This document shows positions 1 to 9,595 of a stretch of DNA of 64,000 bases, in pieces. Source of the stretch: Actinacidiphila oryziradicis (lineage in GTDB: Bacteria; Actinomycetota; Actinomycetes; Streptomycetales; Streptomycetaceae); assembly GCF_005047355.1 (NCBI RefSeq), contig NZ_SUMC01000011.1, positions 123,225-187,224 on the forward strand. Direction: 5' to 3'. Position 1 is the first letter of the stretch; every line of letters starts with the position of its first letter. The position numbers were made by a program, and so were the translations under genes. The notes beneath the pieces are model-generated. The model did not search any database and had not been told where the DNA came from. It saw only the letters and a program-made list of their open reading frames with translations.

Positions 1-1867
1 CCTCGTCCTCCAGGTCGGCGCGGACCGTACGGCCGCCGTGCAGCAGCGGGCGCAGCTCGCGGTAGAGCGCGGTCCAGGCGGTGAGCCGGGCCAGCTCCTC
101 GGGCGGGCACTGGGTGATGTCCTGCTCGATGCCGGGGTGCCCGAACAGCGCGGTGGTCAGCCGGAAGGCGTCGGAGCTGATCCGGGCGGTGGTGTGGCTG
201 GGCGAGGGGCCGAAGTGGGCGCCGATCAGCTCGGGCGGCAGGAGTTGGGCCGTCCAGCGCTGGATGGACTGGCGTTCCACGGGGTCGTTGCAGTCCGATG
301 CCCACACCCGGTCGGTCCTGGCGAGGATGCCCAGGTCGATCCGGCCGCCGCCGCTGGCGCAGCTCTCGATCTCCAGACCGGGGTGGCGTTCCTTGAGCGC
401 GTCCAGCAGCCGGTAGAGGGCGTCCACCTGGGCGTGCGCGGCTGGGCGGTCGTCGGGGCCGTGCACGGGCTCGTGCAGCTCGCGGTTGTGGTCCCACTTC
501 AGGAACGCGATGCCGTACGTGTCGACGAGCCTGTCGAGGGACTTGAGCAGGTACGTGAACACCTCGGGGTTGGCGATGTCCAGAGCGTACTGGTTGCGGG
601 CGGTGGGGCCGACGCCCGCGGCCGGGCCGAGCACCCAGTTGGGGTGCTCGCGGGCCAGGTCGGAGTCGAGGTTGACCATCTCCGGCTCGACCCACAGCCC
701 GAAGTCCATGCCGAGGGCGCGTACGTGGTCCACCAGCGGGCTCAGCCCGTCCGGCCAGACCGCGGGGTCGACCGTCCAGTCGCCGAGCCCGGCGTTGTCC
801 GCGCGGCGACCGGAGAACCAGCCGTCGTCCAGCACGAAGCGCTCGACGCCGACCTCGGCGGCCCGGTCGGCCAGCCGCAGCAGCCGGTCGAGGTCGTGGT
901 CGAAGTAGACGGCCTCCCAGCTGTTAAGGACGAGAGGGCGGGGCGCGGACGGGTGGTTGGGCCGGGCTCGCATCAGGGTGTGGAAGCGGTCGGCGAGGCC
1001 GTCGAGTCCTTCGGCGGACCAGGCGAAGTGGCAGGCCGGGGTGCGGTAGGTCTGACCGGGCTCGAGGCGGATCTCGCCCGCCCGAAGCAACTCGCCGCCG
1101 CCGAGTACGGAGGCGTGGGTGCCCGCGCCTTCCGGTAGCTGCTCGACTAGGTAGCGCTGGTCGCCGCTCCAGCCGACATGCACCCCCCACACCTCGCCGG
1201 CACCGAAGCCGAAGCCGGGTACGCCGACGGCGAGCAGGTAGGGCGAGTCGAGGCCCGGCTTGCCGCGCCGCACCTCGCGGGAGTGGACGCCGTGGGCGAT
1301 GGTCCGCCGCTGGGGAGAGCGCTCCCGGCTCCACTTGCCAGTGAAGTCGAGGATCTCGGTGGCGCGTCGGGGCAGCGGCAGAAGTGTGAGGACCTGCGCG
1401 AGGTCGTACGGCGCCGGATCGCCCTCGGTACGGCGGGTGATTCCCGAGGCGACGGAGAGAACTCCGGACGGGCCCAGCGTGTAGGTGAGGGTGATGTCGA
1501 GGTCGGAGGAGGCGTCCGTCAGTTCGACCTGTATCTCGCCACTGCCGTCCGACTCCTGACGATAGGTCGTGCCGGTCGTGGTGAGCCGGGGGGCGGCAGC
1601 GGTGCCCGCGAGGTGGCCGTGGTGGGCGGGCGTGCCCGACCAGCCGTCGGCCTCGGTGGGCCACACGGTGAAGTGGCGGGGGACGTCCACGGAGTTGTTG
1701 AGAATCGCGGGCTCGGCGGTCAGGCTCAGCGCTGCGAAGTCCGCGTCGGTCAGCTCGCCGAGGTCCGCGCCCCAGTGGAGGACTCTGGGTACCGGCTCGG
1801 TGAGTTCCACGGTGAAGCAGGTGCCGGCCGCGCGCAGGGAGATGATCCGCGCGGGGGTGGTGGGCAT
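1..1867 (-). CDS. GH36 alpha-galactosidase, 3' end cut by window edge
   Basis: Predicted retaining alpha-galactosidase that removes terminal alpha-galactose from melibiose- or raffinose-type oligosaccharides in the cytoplasm. The frame runs open from ATG 1867 to the left edge (about 622 codons; the C-terminus is missing). An AGGAAAGG ribosome site sits just upstream. The translation has an N-terminal beta-sandwich stretch, then VLDDGWF and WVEPEMV, the GH36 nucleophile motif FLKWDHNR (Asp about residue 459), SCASGGGRIDLGIL, and the acid/base region DRVWASDCND (Asp about 525). No signal peptide is seen, which fits cleavage after import by the ABC system encoded just upstream. It follows the binding-protein gene by 80 bp and is probably co-transcribed with it. 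Family assignment is very secure; the exact substrate is inferred. Confidence 0.95.
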   Translation of the reverse strand, partial: MPTTPARIISLRAAGTCFTVELTEPVPRVLHWGADLGELTDADFAALSLTAEPAILNNSVDVPRHFTVWPTEADGWSGTPAHHGHLAGTAAAPRLTTTGTTYRQESDGSGEIQVELTDASSDLDITLTYTLGPSGVLSVASGITRRTEGDPAPYDLAQVLTLLPLPRRATEILDFTGKWSRERSPQRRTIAHGVHSREVRRGKPGLDSPYLLAVGVPGFGFGAGEVWGVHVGWSGDQRYLVEQLPEGAGTHASVLGGGELLRAGEIRLEPGQTYRTPACHFAWSAEGLDGLADRFHTLMRARPNHPSAPRPLVLNSWEAVYFDHDLDRLLRLADRAAEVGVERFVLDDGWFSGRRADNAGLGDWTVDPAVWPDGLSPLVDHVRALGMDFGLWVEPEMVNLDSDLAREHPNWVLGPAAGVGPTARNQYALDIANPEVFTYLLKSLDRLVDTYGIAFLKWDHNRELHEPVHGPDDRPAAHAQVDALYRLLDALKERHPGLEIESCASGGGRIDLGILARTDRVWASDCNDPVERQSIQRWTAQLLPPELIGAHFGPSPSHTTARISSDAFRLTTALFGHPGIEQDITQCPPEELARLTAWTALYRELRPLLHGGRTVRADLEDE

Positions 1868-1885
1868 GGAGAGACCTTTCCTGAT

Positions 1886-1926
1886 CTGCGGCCGGACGTG
1901 CGGTGGGTAGGCACGTCCGGCCGCAG
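1886..1926 (-). terminator. Perfect 16-bp intercistronic hairpin
   Basis: CTGCGGCCGGACGTGC at 1886-1901 pairs perfectly with GCACGTCCGGCCGCAG at 1911-1926 around a 9-nt loop. It lies directly after the binding-protein stop and before the GH36 start. It may partially terminate transcription, or protect the 3' end of the binding-protein mRNA so that this component is made in excess. No U-run follows. Confidence 0.65.
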
Positions 1927-1947
1927 AGCGTCTACAGAGGTGGTGCG

Positions 1948-3300
1948 TCAGTTCTTCTGGGTGAGTACGGTGTGGCTCTGGCTCTGCATCTGTGCGAAGA
2001 CGCTGTCGTTCTTCTGACCGGAGAAGTACGCCTCGAACAGCGGCTCGACCGCGGCCTGCAGGGCCGCACCGTTACGGAAGTCCGGGGCCGGGTAGAGAGT
2101 CTTGTTCTTGAGCATGTCGGTGAACACCGACAGATCGATGCCCTGGCTCTTGAGAGCCTTCGCGGAGGCGTCCATGGAAGCGGGGATGGACGGGAAGAAG
2201 GTGCCGGTCGTCGACGCCTTGGACTGGCAGGCTTCCGAACCCATATAGGAGACCCACTTCCAGGCCAGGTCGGGGTTCTTGGTGCCCGACCAGATGTTGT
2301 TGCCGTTGGAGTTGCTCATCACGGAGCGGGTCTTGCCGTCGGGGCCGAGCGGGGTGGGGGCGATGCCGACCTTGAGGTTCGGGATCTTGGCGAGGGTGGA
2401 TGCCTCCCAGGAGCCGCTGGTCTCCATGGCGACCTTGCCGGAGGCGAGCAGGTCGATGTCCGAGGCTACGGACGACCCGAGCTTGGGCGCGTACCCCTTG
2501 TTCACCAGGGTACGGATCCAGTCCATCGTCTTCACGAACTGCGGATCGTTGTAGTTCAGGGATGTGGGCCAGCTCCCGTTGTTGCTCAGCCGCCAGCCGG
2601 TGGTGGAGATGAAGGGGCTCCAGGTGGTCTGGCCCAGGAAGTCCTTGGCAGCCATCTGGCCGAAGCCGTATGTCTTGATGTGGTTTTTGTCGAAGCCGGG
2701 CTGGTCGCCGCGGCGGCCGCTGGTGTCCACTGTCAGGTGGGCGATCATCTTTCCGATGGTGCCGCCGTTGTCGGGGTTCCAGTTGAGGTTGTCGGCATCC
2801 TGCTGGGTGTAGCCGGCCTTGGCGAGCGCGTCGGCGTTGAAGAACAGGCCGGCAGCGGCCCAGTCCAGGGGCAGGCCGTACTGTTTTCCGTCGGTGTACT
2901 TCCACGAGTCCACCCCGACGGAGAAGCGGGACAGGTCGAAGTTGTCCTTCTTGATGTAGCTGTCCAGCGGCAGCAACTGGTTCTGGTCGGCATACTGCTG
3001 GAGGTACGTGACGCTGTCCTGGAAGGCGTCGGGGGCGTTGCCCGCGACGAACCCGGCGGTGAGCTTCGTGAAGTAGTCCGTGACACCGTACTGCGAGATC
3101 TTCACGGTCACGCCGGGGTTGGCCTTCTCGAAGTCCGTCGCGCAGACCTGGTACGCGGCGGCCTGCTTGTCGTCCCAGGTCCACCAGTTGACGGTCTTGG
3201 AGCCGGAGGCGGAGCTGGAGCTGCTGCCGGAGCAGGCCGAGACCACGGCGGCCAGAGTGAGGGCAGCGCCCAGCGCCGCGACCTTACGAACTCTCGTCAT
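1948..3300 (-). CDS. ABC sugar-binding lipoprotein (family 1 solute-binding protein)
   Basis: Extracellular solute-binding protein of the carbohydrate CUT1 type, 450 aa. It captures the oligosaccharide, presumably an alpha-galactoside, and presents it to the permeases encoded just upstream. The N-terminus is basic, then hydrophobic, ending in a lipobox (VVSAC) followed by a Ser-rich linker, so it is a membrane-anchored lipoprotein. ATG 3300 is preferred because it opens the signal peptide; a GTG at 3312 would add four residues. The Shine-Dalgarno match upstream is only the purine-rich GAAAGAAG. Position in a MalF-MalG-binding protein-GH36 row supports the substrate inference. The family is secure, the ligand is not. 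Confidence 0.93.
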   Translation of the reverse strand: MTRVRKVAALGAALTLAAVVSACSGSSSSSASGSKTVNWWTWDDKQAAAYQVCATDFEKANPGVTVKISQYGVTDYFTKLTAGFVAGNAPDAFQDSVTYLQQYADQNQLLPLDSYIKKDNFDLSRFSVGVDSWKYTDGKQYGLPLDWAAAGLFFNADALAKAGYTQQDADNLNWNPDNGGTIGKMIAHLTVDTSGRRGDQPGFDKNHIKTYGFGQMAAKDFLGQTTWSPFISTTGWRLSNNGSWPTSLNYNDPQFVKTMDWIRTLVNKGYAPKLGSSVASDIDLLASGKVAMETSGSWEASTLAKIPNLKVGIAPTPLGPDGKTRSVMSNSNGNNIWSGTKNPDLAWKWVSYMGSEACQSKASTTGTFFPSIPASMDASAKALKSQGIDLSVFTDMLKNKTLYPAPDFRNGAALQAAVEPLFEAYFSGQKNDSVFAQMQSQSHTVLTQKN

Positions 3301-3454
3301 TTCTTCTTTCACTTTCTTTGAGTGGGTCGACTGTCCAGGAGAGCGGTGAGGAGGTCAGCGCACTGGACGGTCTTTGGGCGGCTCTGGGCCTGTGCCCTGG
3401 ATCAGGGCGCCGAAGGCGGCGGCGACAGCGCCGCCGCGAGTGCCGGAGCACTCG

Positions 3455-3468
3455 GTAAACTCGTTTAC
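3455..3468. promoter_or_regulatory. AT-rich palindrome GTAAAC-TC-GTTTAC
   Basis: A perfect inverted repeat of 6-bp arms with a 2-bp spacer overlaps the stop codon of the MalG-type gene, about 155 bp upstream of the binding-protein start. AT-rich palindromes of this shape serve as operators for LacI- and ROK-type repressors, and a ROK gene lies at 8.3 kb. Binding is inference only. Confidence 0.35.
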
Positions 3469-4400
3469 TTAATGCCGGAGAAGCCAATGGAGTTGACGAT
3501 GCGTTTACCGAAGGCGAGGAAGAGGAGAAGCATCGGCAGGGCGGCGATGAGGGCGGCGGCCATCAGTCCGGCCCAGTCGGGGGCGGCTGTCGGCGAGGAC
3601 TGTTTGAACACGCCCAGTGCGAGGGTCAGCGGCTGCACGTCCTGGGAACTGGTGACCAGCAACGGCCAGAAATAGTCGTTCCAGGCGTTGACGAACATCA
3701 GCAGCGAAACCGTCGCGATCGGTGCGGATGACATGGGCAGGACGATCCGGAAGAAGATCCGCAGTGGTCCGGCGCCGTCGATGATCGCGGCTTCCTCGAT
3801 TTCGCTGCTGAGCCCGAGCATGAACTGCCGCAGGAAGAACAGCGTGAACGCCTGGAAAAGTCCCCCGGGCAGGATCAGCCCGCCAAACGTGTTCGTCAAT
3901 CCAAGGTCTTTGATCAACACGAAGTTCGGCAGCAGCATGAAGACGCTGGGAACCATCAGGGCGCTGATGAGGACGTTGAAGACGAGGTTGCGGCCGCGCC
4001 AGTGCAGCCGGGAGAAGGCGTAGGCGCCGGCGGAGGAGAACAGCACGATCAGGACGGTCTGGCTGGTCGCGTAGATCACGGAGTTGCGCAGGTACAGGGG
4101 AATGTCCAGGAAGGCGCCGGAGCCGCCTTGGGCCTGGGCCTGCGCGGGGGAGGCGATGCCCAGGGCGCGTTCGAAGGCCCCCCAGGTGAAGCCGACCGGC
4201 AGCGGCGAAGAAGGATGACTTGCCAGCAAGTAGTTGTTGGACAGCGCGGTGCGCAGGATCCAGTAGAACGGGAAGAGCGTGATGACCACGACGACGGCGA
4301 GATACGTCCACGCCACGATCCGGCCGGGCGAGAGCTTGCGGGACCGGCTCGGGGAACCCGGACGCTGCCCGTTCCGCGTGGGTGCGAGGGTGACGGCCAT
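3465..4400 (-). CDS. Sugar ABC transporter permease, MalG type
   Basis: Inner-membrane permease of a CUT1 importer, 311 aa with about six hydrophobic segments. The cytoplasmic EAA loop that docks the ATPase is visible as EEAAIIDGAGP. The start at ATG 4400 follows GAAGGAGG and lies 11 bp after the MalF-type stop, so the two permease genes are translated as a pair. No ATP-binding subunit is encoded nearby. In Streptomyces such importers generally share one multipurpose ATPase (MsiK) encoded elsewhere. The 165-bp gap to the binding-protein gene carries a short palindrome and GC-rich inverted repeats. Confidence 0.93.
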   Translation of the reverse strand: MAVTLAPTRNGQRPGSPSRSRKLSPGRIVAWTYLAVVVVITLFPFYWILRTALSNNYLLASHPSSPLPVGFTWGAFERALGIASPAQAQAQGGSGAFLDIPLYLRNSVIYATSQTVLIVLFSSAGAYAFSRLHWRGRNLVFNVLISALMVPSVFMLLPNFVLIKDLGLTNTFGGLILPGGLFQAFTLFFLRQFMLGLSSEIEEAAIIDGAGPLRIFFRIVLPMSSAPIATVSLLMFVNAWNDYFWPLLVTSSQDVQPLTLALGVFKQSSPTAAPDWAGLMAAALIAALPMLLLFLAFGKRIVNSIGFSGIK

Positions 4401-4411
4401 GACAGCCTCCT

Positions 4412-5434
4412 TCAGTTCAGGTCGGATTCGTTGGCGCGGGCGAGCCGTAGCTGGGTGAAGGTGACCGCGATGAGCAGGGCGAACAGGGCCAGCGACATGG
4501 TCGCGGCGTAGCCGAAGTCGAACTGGCTGAAGGCCTTGTTGTAGATGTACATCTGCAGCACGTTGGAGGCGTAGGCCGGGCCGCCCTTGGTGGTGACCTG
4601 CACGATGTCGAAGACCTGGAAGGAGTTGATGACGGTCAGTACGACGACCATCACCAGGATCGGGCGCAGCAAGGGCACGGTCAGGCGACGGAACATCTGC
4701 CACTCGCCGGCGCCGTCGACCCGGCCGGCTTCGTAGATGGTCGGCGGGATGGTCTGCAGACCGGCAAAGATCAGCAGGGCGTAATAGCCCATCCACTTCC
4801 AGACGCTGATCGCGGCGATGGAGGGGATCGCCCAGTTGCCGCTGCCGAAGAAGTCTATGGAGTGGCCGGTCAGATGCTGCAACGCGATGTCGATGATCCC
4901 CAGCTGGGGGTCGAGCATCCACTGCCACACCAGCGCGGCGATCACGTTGGAGATTAGGAACGGCAGCAGGATGACGCCGCGCAGTGCCGAGGAGCGGGTG
5001 ACCCGGTGCAGCACCACGGCCGTCACCAGCGACACCAGCGTGCCGAACACCACCGACAGAATGACGAAGTACACCGTGACCCACAGCGAGTGCCAGAAGA
5101 CGTCGTCGTGGATCATCTCGCGGAGGTTGGCCAGGCCAACCCAGTTCGGCGGGGAGAGGACGTGGAAATCGGTGAAGCTGAGGTAGATCCCGCGGAAGGT
5201 CGGATAGGCGTAGAAGATCAGGAAGCCGACGACCGACGGGATGATGAGCAGCAGCGCGACCGGCAGGTCCCTGCGGCGGGCCGCGGCCGACCTGGTGGGC
5301 GTGCCCCGCCGCACCTTCGCAGGCTTGTCGTCCTTCTTCGTGAGCGGTGAGGTGACCGTGGTGGCCACCGCGCCGGCTGCGCCGGACGGCGGTTTTACCG
5401 GCGTCATGTGGTTGCCCTGGGGTGTGACCACCAC
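4412..5434 (-). CDS. Sugar ABC transporter permease, MalF type
   Basis: Partner permease of the same importer, 340 aa. It has a Pro/Lys-rich cytoplasmic N-terminus, then about six membrane segments and an EAA-loop variant YEAGRVDGAGEW. The GTG at 5434 is chosen because AGGAG sits 6 nt upstream; an ATG at 5407 is the alternative. It is the first gene of the permease/binding-protein/GH36 row. It follows the GH27 gene after a 370-bp hairpin-rich gap, so it may have its own promoter. Confidence 0.92.
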   Translation of the reverse strand: MVVTPQGNHMTPVKPPSGAAGAVATTVTSPLTKKDDKPAKVRRGTPTRSAAARRRDLPVALLLIIPSVVGFLIFYAYPTFRGIYLSFTDFHVLSPPNWVGLANLREMIHDDVFWHSLWVTVYFVILSVVFGTLVSLVTAVVLHRVTRSSALRGVILLPFLISNVIAALVWQWMLDPQLGIIDIALQHLTGHSIDFFGSGNWAIPSIAAISVWKWMGYYALLIFAGLQTIPPTIYEAGRVDGAGEWQMFRRLTVPLLRPILVMVVVLTVINSFQVFDIVQVTTKGGPAYASNVLQMYIYNKAFSQFDFGYAATMSLALFALLIAVTFTQLRLARANESDLN

Positions 5435-5804
5435 GGCACTCTCCTTTGCGTGTTGCGTGATGCGTGTTGCGGGTAAGACGATGAGGTCGAGATCGCGTTA
5501 GGCCGTGTCCGTCCGATCACGAGCGGCCCTTTCGCCGCCCCTCCCAGCCTGGCGGCTGGGTGGGGGTCCTCCCCCTGGCTTCGCCGGGGGGACCCTCACC
5601 GGCCGAAGGCTGGGGGGTCCTCCCCCCGGCGCGGCACCCCGGCGTTGCCGAGACGCCCGAACAGAGCCACTGTGCAAGCGCTCCGGCGCCTTGCGATGCA
5701 CCGTGCCTGGGGGTCCCCCCAGCCTTCGGCCGGGGGACCCCCACCCGGCGTCCAGCTGGGGGAGCGACGCCTTGACCGCACGTGATCGGCTGGACTCGGC
5801 GTTG
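5435..5804. repeat. Intergenic stretch with GC-rich hairpin repeats
   Basis: No gene is seen in these 370 bp. They hold two related G/C-tract hairpins with a CTTCG-type loop. The clearer one pairs TGGGGGTCCCCC (5708-5719) with GGGGGACCCCCA (5732-5743) around AGCCTTCGGC. A second, less perfect one lies near 5560-5600. Such structures are common between Streptomyces genes. Here they could terminate GH27 transcription before the permease operon. Confidence 0.6.
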
Positions 5805-7925
5805 TTAGACGGTGAGCTTGTCGATGTCGGGTGCCCAGTCCGTCGGGTTGGTGAAGGTCAGGGTGTTGCTGCCTGCCTTCAGAGGAATGGGCACGGTGAT
5901 GGACTGCGCGGTGTCCCAGGTGTTTTCGTTGGTGCCGGACAGCGGGACCTGGATGGTCTTGTCGCCCACGGTGATGTCGATGATTCGGCTGGAGTCGCCG
6001 TCGACGTAGTCGAGCCTCATCAGGTAGCTGCCGTCTTTGGGCGCGGTGACGTTGTTGATGGCTACGGAACCCCAACTGAGATTGGTGACCTTCTTGCCGT
6101 CGGAGCAGCCCGAGCAGTCGACGACGCTCGCGCTGCCGGTGAGGGTGTTGCCCGACGCCTCGGCCTCGTAGCCGGTCGGCCCGCCGGCCGCCGGCGTTGT
6201 GACGGCGACGGCCTTGCTCGGGACGGACCTCTGGCCCTTGGTGTCGTGCGCGACGACGGTGAAGGCGTAGTCGGTGGCCGAGCTCAGACCGCTGACGGTG
6301 GTGGTGGTGCCGCCGCTGGTGGTGGCGACCTTCTTGCCGTTCGCGTAGACGGTGTAGCCGGTGGCGGGTGAGGCGCCGGTGTTCACCTTGTCCCAGGCCA
6401 GCGACACGCTGCTCGCGGTGGAGGCGGTGCCGTGCACGGCGAGCGGGGTGCCGGGTGCGCTGCTGTTCTTCGGGGTGATCGTGAACAGCCGCGAGCCGTG
6501 CGACGGGAGGTTCTCGGTGAGGCTACCCGAGACGCTGCCGAGGTTCTTGTGGCTCCACAGGTCGCGTACCGACGCCTTGCCGCTGATACCCAGGTCGGAG
6601 AAGTCCGCGGTGACGTCGCTGGAGCCGGCCCCCAAGTTGAACAGGGCCACGGTGTAGCTGCCGTCGGCGTTGCGGGCGTACCAGACCTGTTGGTCACTGG
6701 TCTGGCTGACCGGTTTGGCCGGGTTGCCGGCCTGGTCGACCGCGATGACCTCGTCGTTGGTGAGCAGCGACAGGCCGTACGAATCGAGCTTGGTCAGGTC
6801 GTCACCGGAGTACAGCGGCGCGGACTCGATCGCCCACAAGGTGGCGTAGCTCTGCCTCTCGGCATCGGTGATGCCGTCCATGGCGCCGACGCCCACGTCG
6901 AGGGCGTCGAGGTTGTTCCAGTGGCCGGGGCCCGCGTCGGGAATCCACTGGACGACGTCGTTCCAGCGCCCCTTGACGGAGTTGTTCCACGTCACCAGCG
7001 AGTTGCAGTAGCACTCGACGTCGGTGTCGACCCGCCAGCCGTTGGAGTTGGCCTTCCACACGTCGGCCTGGGTGTGGCTCAGCGACCACGACAAGGTGAG
7101 CTGGATTGGGCGGCCCGTCTGCTGCAGCGCTGTGTGGAACGCCTTCACGTCGGGGGTGTTGTCGTGGGCCGCGTCGCCCTGCCACGAGCCCGGGCCCACA
7201 CCGTCGACCTTCAGGAAGTCCACGCCCCAGTCGGCCAGTTCATCGGCGACGGAGTCGATGTACTTCTGCGAGCACGGGTTGCTGAAATCCATCTGGTACG
7301 CGGATGTCCACCCATTGGTCTTGCGTAGGTCGGGGTAGACGATGTCTGCGGTCGTGCAGCCGGGTGCGTTGTAGATCGGGGTCTTGCCGTCGTTGTACGC
7401 CGCGGGGTCGAGGCCGACCGCCAGATAGAGGCCAAACTTGAGGCCCTTGGCGTGTACGTAGTCCCCCAGGGACTTCATGCCGTCGGGGAACGTGGAGCTG
7501 TTCGCTATCGGGCGGCCGTACTGGTCGAAGCCGTTGGTCCAGCCCGCGTCGACGTTGACGTACTCGTAGCCGTGGGACTTCAGCTTCGAGGCCATCACGT
7601 CGGCCTGCTGCTTGATGTGGGCCTCGGTGAGCCAGCTGAACCCGCCGTAGCCGGGGGAGCTGGTTGCCTCCAGGCTCCAACTGCTCCAGCCCATGTACGG
7701 CTTGGCGGCCAGGACAGGTGTGCCGCTATGGCCTCCACTGACGTGAGAGGTTGCGGCCGCGGACGCGGCGGTCGGCGCCGTGAACGACGCCGCGGACGCG
7801 GCGGTCGGCACTGCGAACCACGCCGCGAGAGCGGTGGCGGCGATGACGGGCAGGGTACGTAGCCTGATGCTTTTGGATCGCGGTCTGTGGTGTGACGAAT
7901 ATGCGGGTCTTGCTGGACGAACCAT
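5805..7925 (-). CDS. Secreted GH27 alpha-galactosidase with FN3 and CBM35/6-like domains
   Basis: Extracellular alpha-galactosidase, 706 aa. A signal peptide (basic start, hydrophobic core, Ala-rich cleavage zone) covers roughly residues 1-45. A GH27 barrel follows with MGWSSW, YVNVDAGW, the nucleophile segment FLKVDGVGPGSW and an acid/base region VDTDVECY. Next come a beta domain, a fibronectin type III domain (about 475-570) and a C-terminal carbohydrate-binding module opening GYEAEA (about 575-706). The start ATG 7925 has GGAG upstream. It probably strips galactose from plant galactomannan or oligosaccharides outside the cell and feeds the importer downstream. Its promoter region is shared with the divergent ROK gene. 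Confidence 0.95.
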   Translation of the reverse strand: MVRPARPAYSSHHRPRSKSIRLRTLPVIAATALAAWFAVPTAASAASFTAPTAASAAATSHVSGGHSGTPVLAAKPYMGWSSWSLEATSSPGYGGFSWLTEAHIKQQADVMASKLKSHGYEYVNVDAGWTNGFDQYGRPIANSSTFPDGMKSLGDYVHAKGLKFGLYLAVGLDPAAYNDGKTPIYNAPGCTTADIVYPDLRKTNGWTSAYQMDFSNPCSQKYIDSVADELADWGVDFLKVDGVGPGSWQGDAAHDNTPDVKAFHTALQQTGRPIQLTLSWSLSHTQADVWKANSNGWRVDTDVECYCNSLVTWNNSVKGRWNDVVQWIPDAGPGHWNNLDALDVGVGAMDGITDAERQSYATLWAIESAPLYSGDDLTKLDSYGLSLLTNDEVIAVDQAGNPAKPVSQTSDQQVWYARNADGSYTVALFNLGAGSSDVTADFSDLGISGKASVRDLWSHKNLGSVSGSLTENLPSHGSRLFTITPKNSSAPGTPLAVHGTASTASSVSLAWDKVNTGASPATGYTVYANGKKVATTSGGTTTTVSGLSSATDYAFTVVAHDTKGQRSVPSKAVAVTTPAAGGPTGYEAEASGNTLTGSASVVDCSGCSDGKKVTNLSWGSVAINNVTAPKDGSYLMRLDYVDGDSSRIIDITVGDKTIQVPLSGTNENTWDTAQSITVPIPLKAGSNTLTFTNPTDWAPDIDKLTV

Positions 7926-8216
7926 GGGTTACTCCATCTCGGCGCGAAATGGCACAGCGGGCCCCTGACGAGTCCCTGTAGTGCCCATGCACGGTCAGCC
8001 GCATGACGAATTGGTTGGCTGGGGCAGTTCGGGCCTGCCCCCCCGTACCCCTCTCAGCGGTGGTCGTCCCGGAGCACCAGCGGAGGGTGACAACAACGCG
8101 GTCGGCTGGGCAAAAAACCGGCCGCTACCTGCATCGGAGGACCGTCTCATCCACCTGAAGCGAGGTGCGGCGAATGTAGTCAGGCTTTCCTTCCAGCGTC
8201 AACATATTGCGCAACG

Positions 8217-8233
8217 CGAATGATGAATATTCG
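8217..8233. promoter_or_regulatory. Candidate operator in the GH27/ROK divergent region
   Basis: CGAAT-(7 nt)-ATTCG is a perfect inverted repeat in an unusually AT-rich patch of the 363-bp gap (7926-8288) between the divergent GH27 and ROK genes. It lies about 55 bp before the ROK start. ROK repressors commonly bind AT-rich inverted repeats near their own gene. The rest of the gap shows no gene. Confidence 0.4.
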
Positions 8234-8288
8234 TCAAAGGAATGACTCCGACTGGCCAGATAGCGGGTGAAGAAGCCACTATCCAGGC

Positions 8289-9491
8289 GTGATGGAACGG
8301 CTTTCTTATTTTCTGGTGGAAATGTATGGTCGCCGAATGATGCTCGCCGACCAGCCGCCCGCGGCCGCCCTGGTCTTCCAGACCCTGCTCGCCCACGGCC
8401 CCCTGAGCCGGGCCGAGGTCGGCCGCCGTACCGGGCTGTCACCCGGCGCGGTCACGAAGGTGGCCACCCCCCTGCTGGCCGACGGCTGGATCGCCGAGCT
8501 GGGTCGGCCCGCCGTGGAGCGGGCACACGGCCGCCCCGCCACACTGATCTCGGTACGCGCGCAGCGCGCCCGCTTCTTCGGTGTGAAGATCACGGCGGAC
8601 GAGCTGATCGGCGTCGTCACCGACCTCGCCGCGCAGCCGCTCGCCACCGCCCGGGCCGCCTTCGCCTCGCGTGATGTGGGCACTGTCGTACTCGCCATCG
8701 CCCGGCTGATCGAGCGGCTGCGGAGCGAGGTGGGCGCGCTGGAGGAGGGCGTGGTGCACAGTGTCGGCGTCACCATCTCCGGGGACGTGGACGGCCAGAA
8801 CGGCACCGTGCAGTACTCGCCGTTTCTTAACTGGCGCCGGGTGCCGCTCGCCCAGCTCGTCGAGACCGCCACCGGCATCCCGACGGTGATTGAGAACGAC
8901 GTACGGGCGCTGACCGTCGCCGAGCAGTGGTTCGGCGCCGGGGCCGGCTTGTCGTCCTTCGCGCTGGTCACCGTGGGCGCCGGCATCGGCTGCGGGCTGT
9001 CCATCGGCGGCCGGGTGGTCGCGGGTGCGCACGGGGTGTCAGGAGAGATCGGACATCTGCCGGTCGGCGGCAGCAACCGCGTATGCACCTGCGGCAACAC
9101 CGGTTGCGTCGAAGCCGTCGCCTCCACCCACGCCATCACCGAACAAGCCCGCCAGGCCGGCGGCAACCCCACCCTGACCATGGACGAAGCAGTCGGACTC
9201 GCGCACGCCGGCGACCCCGCCGTACGCGCCGTCTTCTCCCGGGCCGGACACGCCATGGGACTCGCCCTGGCCTCCGTCGCCAACCTCATCGGCCCCGAAC
9301 GCATCGTCATCTCCGGCGAGGGCGTGGCCTCCTACGCCCTCTACGAGGACCAGATCCGGCAGACCTTCGGCGCCCAGGCGTTCGGTGCGGCCGCCGACTG
9401 CGACCTTGTGGTCAGGCCGCTGCCCTTCGAGGAATGGGCCCGCGGCGGGGCTGCGGTCGCCGCCCAGCACCTCTTCGCCCCCACCAAGTGA
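8289..9491 (+). CDS. ROK-family transcriptional repressor
   Basis: DNA-binding sugar sensor, up to 400 aa. The N-terminal winged helix (about residues 20-85, LSRAEVGRRTGLSPGAVTK) is followed by a ROK/actin-like ATPase domain with the zinc signature CTCGNTGCVEA and glycine-rich VTVGAGIGCGL. It likely represses the divergent alpha-galactosidase/importer genes until a sugar binds. The start is uncertain: GTG 8289 is given, but in-frame ATGs follow within 60 bp and no strong ribosome site distinguishes them. It is transcribed toward the GH95 gene 104 bp downstream, so the two may be co-expressed. Confidence 0.9.
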   Translation: MMERLSYFLVEMYGRRMMLADQPPAAALVFQTLLAHGPLSRAEVGRRTGLSPGAVTKVATPLLADGWIAELGRPAVERAHGRPATLISVRAQRARFFGVKITADELIGVVTDLAAQPLATARAAFASRDVGTVVLAIARLIERLRSEVGALEEGVVHSVGVTISGDVDGQNGTVQYSPFLNWRRVPLAQLVETATGIPTVIENDVRALTVAEQWFGAGAGLSSFALVTVGAGIGCGLSIGGRVVAGAHGVSGEIGHLPVGGSNRVCTCGNTGCVEAVASTHAITEQARQAGGNPTLTMDEAVGLAHAGDPAVRAVFSRAGHAMGLALASVANLIGPERIVISGEGVASYALYEDQIRQTFGAQAFGAAADCDLVVRPLPFEEWARGGAAVAAQHLFAPTK

Positions 9492-9595
9492 CGCTTCCGG
9501 ATTACGTCCGCCCTCCCGCACACATCTCGTCTGGTCCGGCGAACCACGAACACCGTCGGCCGTCCGGTTCCATCACCTCCTGGAAAGTGCATGAC

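Noticed and set aside
38..2017. Long plus-strand frames over the GH36 gene and after it
   Set aside because: They are Gly/Val/Arg-rich mirror frames of high-GC minus-strand genes, with no motifs; the minus strand gives full family matches.
7740..7815. Direct repeat GCGGACGCGGCGGTCGGC in the GH27 5' region
   Set aside because: It encodes a duplicated Ala/Ser-rich stretch around the signal-peptide cleavage site; low-complexity slippage explains it.
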